This document shows, in pieces, positions 38,978 through 47,475 of a stretch of DNA of 64,000 nt (position 1 is the stretch's first letter; every line of letters begins with the position of its first letter). The position numbers were made by a program, and so were the translations under genes. The stretch spans positions 32,898 through 96,897 of the forward strand of contig NZ_CANLXZ010000012.1 in the NCBI RefSeq assembly GCF_947495285.1, read 5' to 3'. Origin of the DNA: an uncultured Nonlabens sp. (GTDB lineage Bacteria > Bacteroidota > Bacteroidia > Flavobacteriales > Flavobacteriaceae). Under the pieces are notes generated by a model. That model saw nothing but the letters and a program-made list of their open reading frames with translations, made no database searches and was not told the DNA's origin.

Positions 38978-39762
38978 TGAATCAACCACTAGCATACGTC
39001 CATCCAGGGGCAAAAATTGCAAAAAATGTAGTCATTGAGCCTTTTACTACCATCCATAACGATGTAGTTATAGAGGAAGGTACATGGATAGGATCTAACG
39101 TAACCATAATGGAAGGTGCGCGTATAGGAAAAAACGTAAGTATTTTTCCTGGTGCAGTAATAAGCGCTATCCCTCAAGATAAGAAATTTGAAGATGAAGA
39201 TACAGTAACAATAATAGGTGATAACACTACTATTAGAGAGTGTGTTACCATTAATAGAGGTACTTCAGATAGAATGAAAACCGTAATCGGTAAAAATTGT
39301 TGGATTATGGCATATTGCCATATCGCCCACGATTGCATCGTAGGCGATAACTGCATATTTTCTAACAATAGTACACTAGCAGGACATATTACAGTAGGAG
39401 ACTATGTCGTATTAGCCGGTATGGCTGCAGTGCAACAATTCTGTCAGATAGGTAGTCATGCCTTTGTAACAGGTGGCTCTTTGGTACGTAAAGATGTACC
39501 ACCATTTGTAAAAGCAGGTCGGGAACCATTAAGTTATGTAGGTATCAATTCTGTAGGATTACGTAGAAGAGGATTCGACCTTGAAAAAATACGAGAAATT
39601 CAAGATATTTACAGAATATTATATCAAAAAAATTATAACGTCTCCCAAGGTGTAGAAATCATTGAAGCAGAGATGAGCGCAACTCCAGAGCGTGATGAAA
39701 TATTAGAATTTATTAAAAACACAAAGCGAGGTATCATGAGAGGATACATCAGCAAACAATAA
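38977..39762 (+). CDS. lpxA: UDP-N-acetylglucosamine acyltransferase
   Basis: LpxA O-acylates UDP-GlcNAc, the first lipid A step. The 261-residue protein is a left-handed beta-helix with the catalytic histidine in CHIAHDCIVGDNC, then STLAGHITVGDYVVLAGMAAVQQFCQIGSHAFVTGGS. The C-terminal helices carry GLRRRGFDLEKIREIQDIYRILY. It follows lpxC-fabZ with overlapping ends and precedes efp by 3 bp. Confidence 0.97.
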   Translation: MNQPLAYVHPGAKIAKNVVIEPFTTIHNDVVIEEGTWIGSNVTIMEGARIGKNVSIFPGAVISAIPQDKKFEDEDTVTIIGDNTTIRECVTINRGTSDRMKTVIGKNCWIMAYCHIAHDCIVGDNCIFSNNSTLAGHITVGDYVVLAGMAAVQQFCQIGSHAFVTGGSLVRKDVPPFVKAGREPLSYVGINSVGLRRRGFDLEKIREIQDIYRILYQKNYNVSQGVEIIEAEMSATPERDEILEFIKNTKRGIMRGYISKQ

Positions 39763-39765
39763 GAT

Positions 39766-40332
39766 ATGGCAAGTACAAGCGACATTAGAAAAGGATTATG
39801 TATTCATTATAATCACGATATTTTCAAGATAGTAGAATTTCTTCATGTAAAACCAGGAAAAGGACCTGCATTTGTAAGAACAAAGTTAAAATCCATCACT
39901 ACAGGTAAGGTTATTGATAATACCTTTTCTGCAGGACACAAGATTGAAGATATACGTGTAGAAACACAAGCTTTTCAATTTCTTTATCAGGATCAAGAAG
40001 GATACCATTTCATGAATACAGAGTCTTATGAGCAAATACAGCTTCAAGAATCTGTACTAGATGCGCCTGGCCTACTTAAAGAAGGAGAGATAGTTAAGAT
40101 TCAAATAAATACAGAAGATGATTCTCCATTATCTGTAGATATGCCTCAATACGTAGTTCTAGAAGTCACCGCTACAGAGCCTGGTTTAAAAGGTAACACA
40201 GCCACTAATGCAACAAAACCTGCAACAGTAGAAACTGGGGCAGAGGTGATGGTACCTCTTTTTATTAACGAAGGAGACATCATTAGAATAGATACTGAAA
40301 AAGGGAACTATCACGAGAGAATGAAAAAATAA
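39766..40332 (+). CDS. efp: Elongation factor P
   Basis: EF-P rescues ribosomes at polyproline stretches. The 188-residue product has the three-domain length, with Lys-32 at the tip of domain I (HVKPGKGPAFVRTKL), the position that is modified in other bacteria. No modification gene is seen in the window. Its place within a lipid A operon, between lpxA and a second lpxD, is usual for Flavobacteria. Confidence 0.97.
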   Translation: MASTSDIRKGLCIHYNHDIFKIVEFLHVKPGKGPAFVRTKLKSITTGKVIDNTFSAGHKIEDIRVETQAFQFLYQDQEGYHFMNTESYEQIQLQESVLDAPGLLKEGEIVKIQINTEDDSPLSVDMPQYVVLEVTATEPGLKGNTATNATKPATVETGAEVMVPLFINEGDIIRIDTEKGNYHERMKK

Positions 40333-41259
40333 GTGAAGTTTACAAAAACATATCGGTTATCTGAAATCGCTGCGATCATAGATTGTAAATACGTAGGTGA
40401 CGCCTCATTTCCTGTTCAAGGTATGAACGAGATTCACGTGGTTAATGCAGGTGATATTGTTTTTGTGGATCACCCTAAATACTATGATAAGGCACTACAA
40501 AGTGCGGCTACCATAGTATTAATTAATAAAGAAGTAGACTGCCCCAGCGGTAAGGCCTTACTTATATCTGACGATCCTTTTAGAGATTTTAATAAGTTAA
40601 CACAATATTTTGCTCCTTTTTCCGCTTTCGCGAAAGCGGAATCCAATCCACCTATAATAGGAGAAGGAACTATTGTGCAACCTAACGCCTTTTTAGGTAA
40701 CGATGTTGTAGTAGGTAAAAACTGTATTATACATAGTAATGTATCGATAAATGACAGATGTATATTAGGAGATAATGTCATCATACATTCTGGAACAGTT
40801 TTAGGAGCAGATGCTTTTTATTACAAGCGTAGGCCTCATGGTTATGATAAATTGCTTAGTAATGGACGCGTGGTTATAGAAGATCATGTAGAAATAGGTA
40901 GTTTATGTACTATAGATCGTGGAGTAAGCGGTGATACTACCATAGGTTATGGAAGTAAAATCGATAATCAAGTGCACATAGGTCACGACACCGTATTAGG
41001 TAAACATGTTTTAATAGCCAGTCAGACAGGTGTTTCTGGTTGTGTGGTTATAGAAGATGAAGTTAAAATATGGGGTCAGGTAGGTATACGTAGTGACATA
41101 CGATTAGGAAAAGGATGCGAGATAATGGCACAAAGTGGTGTCTCAAAAGATGTTCAACCAGGTGATGTACTATTCGGTACACCAGCTTCAAATGCTAAAG
41201 TAAAGTTTAGAGAGCTGGCTGCTATAAGAATGTTACCTAACTTTATCAAAAATAAATAG
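40333..41259 (+). CDS. Second LpxD-like acyltransferase
   Basis: The 308-residue protein has an LpxD-like N-terminal domain (SEIAAIIDCKYVGDASFPVQGMNEI, GDIVFVDHPKYYDKAL). A left-handed beta-helix follows, with DNQVHIGHDTVLGKHVLIASQTGVSG (catalytic-type His) and GADAFYYKRRPHGYDK. It is a divergent paralogue of lpxD at 36555, and its acyl donor may differ. The start is GTG at 40333, directly after the efp stop. A perfect palindrome at 40620-40641 encodes SAFAKAE at the junction between the N-terminal domain and the helix. Confidence 0.88.
   Translation: MKFTKTYRLSEIAAIIDCKYVGDASFPVQGMNEIHVVNAGDIVFVDHPKYYDKALQSAATIVLINKEVDCPSGKALLISDDPFRDFNKLTQYFAPFSAFAKAESNPPIIGEGTIVQPNAFLGNDVVVGKNCIIHSNVSINDRCILGDNVIIHSGTVLGADAFYYKRRPHGYDKLLSNGRVVIEDHVEIGSLCTIDRGVSGDTTIGYGSKIDNQVHIGHDTVLGKHVLIASQTGVSGCVVIEDEVKIWGQVGIRSDIRLGKGCEIMAQSGVSKDVQPGDVLFGTPASNAKVKFRELAAIRMLPNFIKNK
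40620..40641. repeat. Dispersed palindrome copy 8 (inside the second lpxD, full 22-bp form)
   Basis: A perfect 22-bp palindrome: core CGCTTTCGCGAAAGCG flanked by TTC and GAA. It reads S-AFAKA-E in the host frame. Confidence 0.93.
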
Positions 41260-41628
41260 ATGTCAGCAGCAGCTAAGAAAATAGTAAAAGGCTTTTTAGA
41301 TTCCAACGTTTTTGTAGATCCCAAAGAATTTGGGAAATTCATACATCCAGACTTTGTCATGCACTGGCACGCCAGTTCTGGATATAGAGAATTTGATTAT
41401 AAAGATTATCTGAGACTAACGGAAGCAGTATCTTCTTCTTATGTAAGTACACGATCTGAGGTGTCCCATTTGTTAAGTGAAAAGGATGAGGTAGTGGCTC
41501 GTTTTACAGTGTTCGTAAAAACACTAGAAAATCCTCAAGAAGAATTACCAGTAGGTTATTTTATCTCTATCTTTAGGCTTTCAGAAAATAAGATCTTAGA
41601 AGTATACCAGACTAGTCATAATAGTTAA
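41260..41628 (+). CDS. NTF2/SnoaL-like protein
   Basis: The 122-residue protein has an N-terminal helix pair (AAAKKIVKGFLDSNVFVDPKEFGKFIHPDFVMHWHASSG) and a beta sheet (EVVARFTVFVKTLENP, GYFISIFRLSENKILEVYQTSHN) typical of the cystatin-like NTF2/SnoaL fold. These include steroid isomerase-like enzymes and binding proteins; function here is unknown. The ATG directly follows the lpxD2 TAG stop, so it ends the lpx operon. Confidence 0.78.
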   Translation: MSAAAKKIVKGFLDSNVFVDPKEFGKFIHPDFVMHWHASSGYREFDYKDYLRLTEAVSSSYVSTRSEVSHLLSEKDEVVARFTVFVKTLENPQEELPVGYFISIFRLSENKILEVYQTSHNS

Positions 41629-41665
41629 TAAAATATAAATAGAAACTCAACTTAAATATACATAA

Positions 41666-42538
41666 ATGAGCGTTTTAGTAAACAAAGATTCTAAAATAAT
41701 AGTACAAGGTTTCACTGGTAGTGAAGGTACATTCCATGCAGGTCAGATGATCGACTATGGGACAAATGTAGTAGGTGGTGTTACTCCAGGTAAAGGAGGA
41801 CAAGAACACTTAGGAAAACCAGTTTTTAACACCGTACAAGAAGCTGTTGAGAAAGCAGGAGCAGATGTAACTATCATCTTTGTACCACCAGCTTTTGCAG
41901 CTGATGCTATTAAAGAAGCTGCTGATGCAGGAATTAAAGTAATAATTACAATTACTGAAGGTATTCCAGTAGCAGATATGGTTAAAGCTGCAGATTATAT
42001 AAAAGATAAAAATTGTCGTTTAGTTGGCCCTAACTGTCCTGGTGTAATCACACCTGGTGAGGCAAAAGTAGGTATCATGCCTGGTTTTGTTTTCAAAAAA
42101 GGAAAAGTAGGTATCGTTTCTAAATCAGGTACACTTACATATGAAGCATCTGACCAGGTGGTAAAACAAGGTTATGGTATCTCTACCGCTATAGGTATAG
42201 GTGGTGATCCTATCATAGGTACTACTACTAAGGAAGCTGTAGAACTTTTCATGAACGACCCAGAAACTGAAGCTATCGTTATGATAGGTGAGATAGGTGG
42301 GCAGCTAGAAGCTGACGCTGCAAAATGGATCAAAGAAACAGGTAACAAAAAACCAGTTATAGGTTTTATCGCCGGTGAAACAGCGCCTGCAGGACGTACT
42401 ATGGGACACGCTGGTGCTATAGTTGGTGGTTCTGAAGATACTGCTCAAGCAAAAAAAGCTATTATGAAAGAATGCGGGATCCACGTGGTAGATTCTCCAG
42501 CTGAAATAGGTAAAAAAGTGGCTGAAGTTTTAGCATAA
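41666..42538 (+). CDS. sucD: Succinyl-CoA synthetase, alpha subunit
   Basis: SucD carries the CoA site and the phosphohistidine of succinyl-CoA synthetase. The 290-residue product starts [25 protein letters not shown], has the Rossmann CoA domain, [31 protein letters not shown] and the active-site histidine in [12 protein letters not shown]. It lies 37 bp after the NTF2-like gene. Its partner sucC is at 26468. Confidence 0.97.
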   Translation: MSVLVNKDSKIIVQGFTGSEGTFHAGQMIDYGTNVVGGVTPGKGGQEHLGKPVFNTVQEAVEKAGADVTIIFVPPAFAADAIKEAADAGIKVIITITEGIPVADMVKAADYIKDKNCRLVGPNCPGVITPGEAKVGIMPGFVFKKGKVGIVSKSGTLTYEASDQVVKQGYGISTAIGIGGDPIIGTTTKEAVELFMNDPETEAIVMIGEIGGQLEADAAKWIKETGNKKPVIGFIAGETAPAGRTMGHAGAIVGGSEDTAQAKKAIMKECGIHVVDSPAEIGKKVAEVLA

Positions 42539-42546
42539 ATCTTATT

Positions 42547-42596
42547 AAGCCAAAATACTTATTAATCATTTTATGAATAATAAATATTTTGGCTTT
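42547..42596 (+). terminator. Terminator of sucD
   Basis: AGCCAAAATA at the left and TATTTTGGCT at the right end a long, partly mismatched stem, followed by TTTTAT, about 10 bp after the sucD stop. Confidence 0.82.
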
Positions 42597-42615
42597 TTAT
42601 TTAAACCAACTATTC

Positions 42616-43362
42616 ATGAAATTATTAGAAGGTAAAAACGTGATCATTACAGGTGCCAGTCGTGGTATAGGTAAGGGTATTGCACAAGTATTTGCTCAAC
42701 ACGGTGCAAATATAGCTTTCACATATGCAAGTTCTGAAGGTCCTGCTCTAGAATTAGAAAAAGAACTTACTGATGCAGGTGTAAAGGCAAAAGCTTATAA
42801 AAGTAACGCTGCTGATTTTAAACAATCTCAAGAATTAGTAGATGCTGTGAATAAAGATTTTGATAGTATTGATGTACTTATCAATAATGCCGGTATCACT
42901 AAGGATAATTTGTTAATGAGAATTAGTGAAGACGACTTTGATAAAGTGATAGAAGTAAATCTTAAGTCTGTTTTTAACATGACTAAAGCGGTGCAGCGCA
43001 CCATGTTAAAGCAACGTAAAGGTAGCATTATTAACATGAGTAGTGTTGTAGGTGTTAAAGGTAATGCTGGGCAGACTAACTATGCTGCTAGTAAAGCTGG
43101 TATCATAGGTTTTAGTAAATCTGTAGCACTAGAATTAGGTTCCCGTAGTATACGTTGTAACTCAATTGCTCCAGGTTTTATAGAAACAGAAATGACCGGT
43201 GCCCTTAATGAAGAAACTGTACAAAATTGGAGAGATGGTATTCCACTTAAACGAGGTGGTACTCCAGAAGACGTTGCAAACGCTTGTGTTTTTCTAGCTA
43301 GTGATTTATCTGCATACATTACAGGTCAGACACTTAATGTGGATGGCGGAATGCTAACATAA
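42616..43362 (+). CDS. fabG: 3-oxoacyl-ACP reductase
   Basis: FabG is the NADPH-dependent ketoreductase of fatty acid elongation. The 248-residue SDR has the cofactor motif TGASRGIGKGIA, NNAG in VLINNAGITKDNLLMRI, and the catalytic Ser-Tyr-Lys in INMSSVVGVKGNAGQTNYAASKAG. The C-terminus is NVDGGMLT. ATG at 42616 is chosen: the upstream in-frame TTG at 42589 falls inside the sucD terminator stem and adds nine residues not seen in FabG. Confidence 0.96.
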   Translation: MKLLEGKNVIITGASRGIGKGIAQVFAQHGANIAFTYASSEGPALELEKELTDAGVKAKAYKSNAADFKQSQELVDAVNKDFDSIDVLINNAGITKDNLLMRISEDDFDKVIEVNLKSVFNMTKAVQRTMLKQRKGSIINMSSVVGVKGNAGQTNYAASKAGIIGFSKSVALELGSRSIRCNSIAPGFIETEMTGALNEETVQNWRDGIPLKRGGTPEDVANACVFLASDLSAYITGQTLNVDGGMLT

Positions 43363-43377
43363 TAAAAGAATTATTTC

Positions 43378-45396
43378 ATGACCGTAATTTTAATGATTAT
43401 TGCTGCAGTAGTAGCTGCCTTAATAGCTCTTTTTCAATACGGTTATATAAGTAAGACTAAGAATACTAAGAAAAAACCGTGGTTTGCGTTATTGCGATTT
43501 CTCACGGTTTTTTGTATTCTATTACTATTGATTGCCCCTCGATTTGACTCAAAAACATACGAGTCTTTACTACCACAACTTATCGTAATGGTAGATAATT
43601 CTAAATCTATAGATTATTTAGATGCTAAAAGTACAATTCATAATGATCTCGATCTATTACTAGAAAATGAAGATCTACAATCTAAATTTGACATTCAGGT
43701 TTTTCAGTTTTCTGAAGATATAAAACCCTTAGATTCATTAGGATTTACTAAGCAAGATACTGATCTCGGTAAAGCCATTACACAACCACAAGAATTATTT
43801 AAAAATAGAAATAAAGCGATAGTAGTACTTACTGATGGTAACCAGACTACAGGTAATAGCTATGGATACTCTAAATTAGATAATAAGACTAGTTTATATC
43901 CTATCATTTACGGTGATACTACTCAATATGCCGATTTAAAAATTACCAACATAAACGTTAATAGATATTCTTATCTAGATAACGAGTTCCCAGTAGAGGT
44001 GTTTATCTCTTATCAAGGAACTGAAAATGTGACACGCAATTTTACCATTACTCAAGGAAATAAAATCTTATACAAAGAGTCTTTTAACTTTGATGCTACG
44101 CACAGGTCTGCCATTGCTAGTTTTAATTTGACCAGTACTTCAGTAGGGACACAGTCTATGGTAGCTAGCATAGGGACACTTTCTAGTGAGAAAAATACGA
44201 AGAATAATTACCGCAGCTTTGCCGTAGAGGTGATTGATCAACAGACTAATGTGTTGATATTGAGTGATCTGATGCATCCAGATATTGGAAATTTAAAAAA
44301 GGCTATTGAGTCTAACCAGCAACGTAAAGTGACTATTAAAAATACGTCTCAATCTTATGATCTTAATGAGTATAATCTGGTTGTGATGTATGGTGTAGGT
44401 TCTGCTTTTGCAAAAGCGTACTCGCAACAAGCTACATTGAATAAAAATACTTGGATAATCACTGGACCAGATCCAGATTTAGGTTATCTCAATGCTAACA
44501 ATAAAGCATTTCAAATAGAAATAGGTAATGAATATGATGATGCCCAGCCTATTCTTAATGATTCTTATGCTACGTTTAATTTAGATCAATTAAGTTTTGA
44601 AGATTTTCCACCAGTATCAGTACCATTCGGTGATATAAAATTTAACACTAATGTAGATGTTCTTTTTTATAAGCAAATAGGTAGTATTGCGACTACACAA
44701 CCGATATGGTTTACATATGAAAATGGAGAAGTTAAACATGCGGTGACTCTTGCAAGTGGTTTATGGAGGTGGAGAGCCCAAAGCTTTTTAAATAATAAAG
44801 ACTTTAAAAACTTTGATGATCTTGTGAGCAGTCAGGTACAGTACCTTGCAAGCAATAAAAAACGCAATAGGTTAGAGGTTACTTATGATACGTTTTATTA
44901 TCAGAATAAAACTATAGCAATTAATGCTCAATATCTGGATAAAAATTATGAGTTTGAGGATAATGGAATCTTAAATATAATTTTAAAAAATAAAGAAACC
45001 GAGGCGAGTGTTACAAGACCTTTTGTGTTGAAAAACAACTCTTACTTAGTAGATTTAAATGGTTTAAATGCTGGGAATTATATATTTACCGTAAAAGTAG
45101 AAAATGATCAATTATCTAGATCTGGCTCTTTTAGTATTCTAGAATACGATATAGAAAAGCAACAGGTAAATGCTAGCGATGCTGGTATGAAAAAATTAGT
45201 CGGTCCGTCTAACGTGATGTATCAAGGACAGGTAAATATGTTAATTGAAAAATTAAATAACGATCCTTTATTACAAACCATCGAGAGAGCAACGATTAAA
45301 CAGAGTAGCATTATAGACTGGCAGTACTTACTAGGTATTATCCTATTATTACTGGGTCTAGAATGGTTTTTAAGAAAATATATAGGATTAGTTTAA
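43378..45396 (+). CDS. Membrane-anchored VWA-like protein
   Basis: The 672-residue protein has two N-terminal membrane helices (VILMIIAAVVAALIALFQYGYI; ALLRFLTVFCILLLLIAP) and one at the C-terminus (YLLGIILLLLGLEWFL). Between them is a von Willebrand A-like domain with an intact MIDAS start, IVMVDNSKSIDY (DxSxS), and AIVVLTDGNQTTGN. The large remainder would be periplasmic. This layout resembles Bacteroidota BatA/VWA membrane proteins, but its partners are unknown. A diverged palindrome at 44401-44418 encodes SAFAKA. It lies 15 bp after fabG and 13 bp before the prohibitin gene. Confidence 0.82.
   Translation: MTVILMIIAAVVAALIALFQYGYISKTKNTKKKPWFALLRFLTVFCILLLLIAPRFDSKTYESLLPQLIVMVDNSKSIDYLDAKSTIHNDLDLLLENEDLQSKFDIQVFQFSEDIKPLDSLGFTKQDTDLGKAITQPQELFKNRNKAIVVLTDGNQTTGNSYGYSKLDNKTSLYPIIYGDTTQYADLKITNINVNRYSYLDNEFPVEVFISYQGTENVTRNFTITQGNKILYKESFNFDATHRSAIASFNLTSTSVGTQSMVASIGTLSSEKNTKNNYRSFAVEVIDQQTNVLILSDLMHPDIGNLKKAIESNQQRKVTIKNTSQSYDLNEYNLVVMYGVGSAFAKAYSQQATLNKNTWIITGPDPDLGYLNANNKAFQIEIGNEYDDAQPILNDSYATFNLDQLSFEDFPPVSVPFGDIKFNTNVDVLFYKQIGSIATTQPIWFTYENGEVKHAVTLASGLWRWRAQSFLNNKDFKNFDDLVSSQVQYLASNKKRNRLEVTYDTFYYQNKTIAINAQYLDKNYEFEDNGILNIILKNKETEASVTRPFVLKNNSYLVDLNGLNAGNYIFTVKVENDQLSRSGSFSILEYDIEKQQVNASDAGMKKLVGPSNVMYQGQVNMLIEKLNNDPLLQTIERATIKQSSIIDWQYLLGIILLLLGLEWFLRKYIGLV
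44401..44418. repeat. Dispersed palindrome copy 9 (inside the VWA gene, diverged)
   Basis: TCTGCTTTTGCAAAAGCG keeps the symmetry but has a TTTTGCAAAA centre. It reads S-AFAKA in the host frame. Confidence 0.72.
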
Positions 45397-45409
45397 AAAA
45401 AAATGAATT

Positions 45410-46225
45410 ATGGATAAATTACCCAAGGCAGTAGTATTTACACTAGTAGGCATCGTTTTATTAGTTATAGTCATTATTAAAAGTTCGGTAGTGATAGAAT
45501 CGGGACAGGCAGGAGTACTGTTTCAAACTTTAAATAATGGTATAGATAGAGAAAACACTTATGGTGAGGGCTTTCATGTAATTGCACCATGGAATGATAT
45601 GATCATTTATCCAGTAAGACAACTTTCTGTATCAGATCAAATGAAAGTACTATCTGTTAATGGTCTAGAAGTAACCGTAGATGCCACCGTATGGTATAAG
45701 CCAGAGTACTCAAAATTGCCATATTTACATCAAGAAAAAGGGCGAACTTATAAAAACGATATCTTAATACCAGGTATAAGTGCCGCAGCAAGAAGTGTGG
45801 TAGGACGTTACACACCAGAACAATTATACTCTAGTAAGCGAGACGTTATACAAAATGAGATTCTGGAAGAAGTACAGAATAAACTTGCTTCTCAATATAT
45901 TATAGTAAGTGAAGTTCTTGTAAAGGACGTTACCTTGCCTGCAAAAATTAAGGCCGCTATTGAGCGTAAACTAGAGCAAGAACAAGAAGCACTGGAATAT
46001 GAGTTTAGACTTGCGAGAGCAACTAAAGAAGCACAAAGACAAAAAATTGATGCCGAAGGTAAAGCGGTTGCAAACAAAATTTTAAGTGCTTCATTAACTG
46101 ATAAGATTCTTACAGAAAAAGGAATAGAGGCAACGTTAAAACTAGCTGAATCTCCTAACTCTAAAGTAGTTGTCGTAGGTGGCAGTGAAAGCGGTGGATT
46201 ACCTATCATCTTAGGGAATCAATAA
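45410..46225 (+). CDS. Prohibitin/SPFH family membrane protein
   Basis: The 271-residue protein has one N-terminal membrane anchor (AVVFTLVGIVLLVIVIIKSSVVI). An SPFH domain follows (GQAGVLFQTLNNGIDRENTYGEGFHVIAPWNDMIIYPVRQL). A long charged coiled coil is next (KIKAAIERKLEQEQEALEYEFRLARATKEAQRQKIDAEGKA). Such proteins form large membrane-bound cages that can hold proteases such as FtsH; that role is inferred from the family. It closes a unit with the VWA gene and is followed by a terminator. Confidence 0.92.
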   Translation: MDKLPKAVVFTLVGIVLLVIVIIKSSVVIESGQAGVLFQTLNNGIDRENTYGEGFHVIAPWNDMIIYPVRQLSVSDQMKVLSVNGLEVTVDATVWYKPEYSKLPYLHQEKGRTYKNDILIPGISAAARSVVGRYTPEQLYSSKRDVIQNEILEEVQNKLASQYIIVSEVLVKDVTLPAKIKAAIERKLEQEQEALEYEFRLARATKEAQRQKIDAEGKAVANKILSASLTDKILTEKGIEATLKLAESPNSKVVVVGGSESGGLPIILGNQ

Positions 46226-46241
46226 CTGATTACAGTATATC

Positions 46242-46285
46242 AAAAAAAGGCGTCTATTCTAATTTAGAATGGGTGCCTTTTTTTA
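46242..46285 (+). terminator. Terminator of the VWA-prohibitin unit
   Basis: AAAAAAAGGC...ATTCTAA (from 46242) pairs with TTAGAAT...GCCTTTTTTT (to 46284), about 17 bp after the prohibitin stop. The symmetric A and T tracts suggest bidirectional function. Confidence 0.88.
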
Positions 46286-46463
46286 CTTTATAACGATTAG
46301 AGTAATTGTTTTAATGATTTCACGATTTATTAAAAACTATCGCGTAAAAATTCACGCATTAAGCCTTTTTGGTCTACAGTAAAGTTGTGTATCTCGTTTT
46401 CTCTTCGTCTGTGAATGTAGGAGAGACTTTTAAAATATGTATAGTTAAAAAAAGTATTAGAAA

Positions 46464-46738
46464 CCTTTAAAAAAAAATCTACAAGAAAGTACAAAAGAAT
46501 GGTTGTTCTGGATTTTTTAACGTGCCGGTAAAAAAAATAGTAATACTACCCAATATCAATTCTGCCAGCATCATAATCAGCCTATTGAATTAGAGAATCC
46601 TAAAGTGATCAAGCAAAAAATAGATTACATCCATAATAACCCAGTATTATCTAGTTTTGTTGCAGACCTTGTAGATTAGAAATACTCTAGTGCTAGGAAT
46701 TTTCAGGACGACCTATTGATTTTAGAAATTGATGAAAG
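46464..46738 (+). pseudogene. Relic of a REP-associated tyrosine transposase (RAYT, IS200-like)
   Basis: One frame from 46464 keeps the C-terminal signature of RAYT/TnpA_REP proteins. LQESTKEWLFWIF is followed by a stop, then KKNSNTTQYQFCQHHNQPIEL, then VIKQKIDYIHNNPVLSSFV, then D-stop-KYSSARNFQDD. The stop in D*KYSSARN (TAG at 46677-46679) replaces the Trp expected there. The N-terminal HUH catalytic part is not readable upstream, so the gene is truncated as well as interrupted. It belongs to a 1.2-kb stretch without intact genes. Confidence 0.75.
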
Positions 46739-46912
46739 GTTTTCTAGAATAAGAATTAACTGTTTTGCAGTTAACTTTTGTATAACTTAAGTTATCATTT
46801 ACTTTGTAGTGTACTTAACTATAGATACATAAAAAGCCCTGTCATCACTGTAAGGACTTCTATATGTTCTTTAAAATTATTCCTGCTAACTCATACTCGG
46901 TACTAGTTAAAA

Positions 46913-46946
46913 ACTAGCGCTAGCGGTCGTTTATACTGGCGCCAGC
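46913..46946. repeat. REP-like pair next to the RAYT relic
   Basis: ACTAGCGCTAGC (46913-46924) and ACTGGCGCCAGC (46935-46946) are two direct copies of ACTRGCGCYAGC, each with a palindromic centre, 175 bp downstream of the transposase relic. This fits the cognate REP sequence of the dead RAYT. It differs from the window's common CGCTTTCGCGAAAGCG palindrome. Confidence 0.5.
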
Positions 46947-47119
46947 ATGGGATTATCTCTATAACTTTTTATCTGTATTGCTAATTATGAGATGGCTTAA
47001 TTTTTCAGCTGGTATATGAATAAGTAGGCAAGGTAGGGATATGAATCGTTTTTCAACCAGATTAGACTTACATGGTTTTGAAACTCTAAATATAATATAT
47101 CGTTACCCACTATTTCTTG

Positions 47120-47200
47120 TCAAATATAGTTGCAGGTCTTATTGCATATAGCTTCTTGCCTAAAAAACCTTCTATTAAATATCAAACAGTAAAGTCCTAA
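47120..47200 (+). pseudogene. Possible C-terminal relic of a transposase
   Basis: A short open frame reads SNIVAGLIAYSFLPKKPSIK and ends TVKS-stop at 47198-47200. The pattern N-x-x-AGLIAY-x-x-x-KKPS resembles remembered C-termini of some Bacteroidota IS transposases. No further homologous sequence is readable upstream, so this could be chance. Confidence 0.3.
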
Positions 47201-47475
47201 TCGAACTCAGGCTTATAAGTTTTTCTTTTTTTATTTTTTGAATAAAAATTGCTTTATGATCTGGATCACATGATCTGTATTCAAATATTCTTAGTTGTAT
47301 CTTATCAATAAAAATAGATCCAGAATCAGCAATTGTTAGCGTAAGATAGAAATACGGTTAACATAAATAATCTAAAGTTTTTTCTATAATTTTAAGCTAA
47401 TTTTGAATTCTTTATGGATGCAATATAACTTTGTGCTAGTTTACATACATCCATTTAAATGTTCCTTATTAAGGT

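Noticed and set aside
42589..42615. TTG start of fabG giving nine extra residues
   Set aside because: It lies within the sucD terminator stem. ATG at 42616 gives the normal SDR N-terminus.
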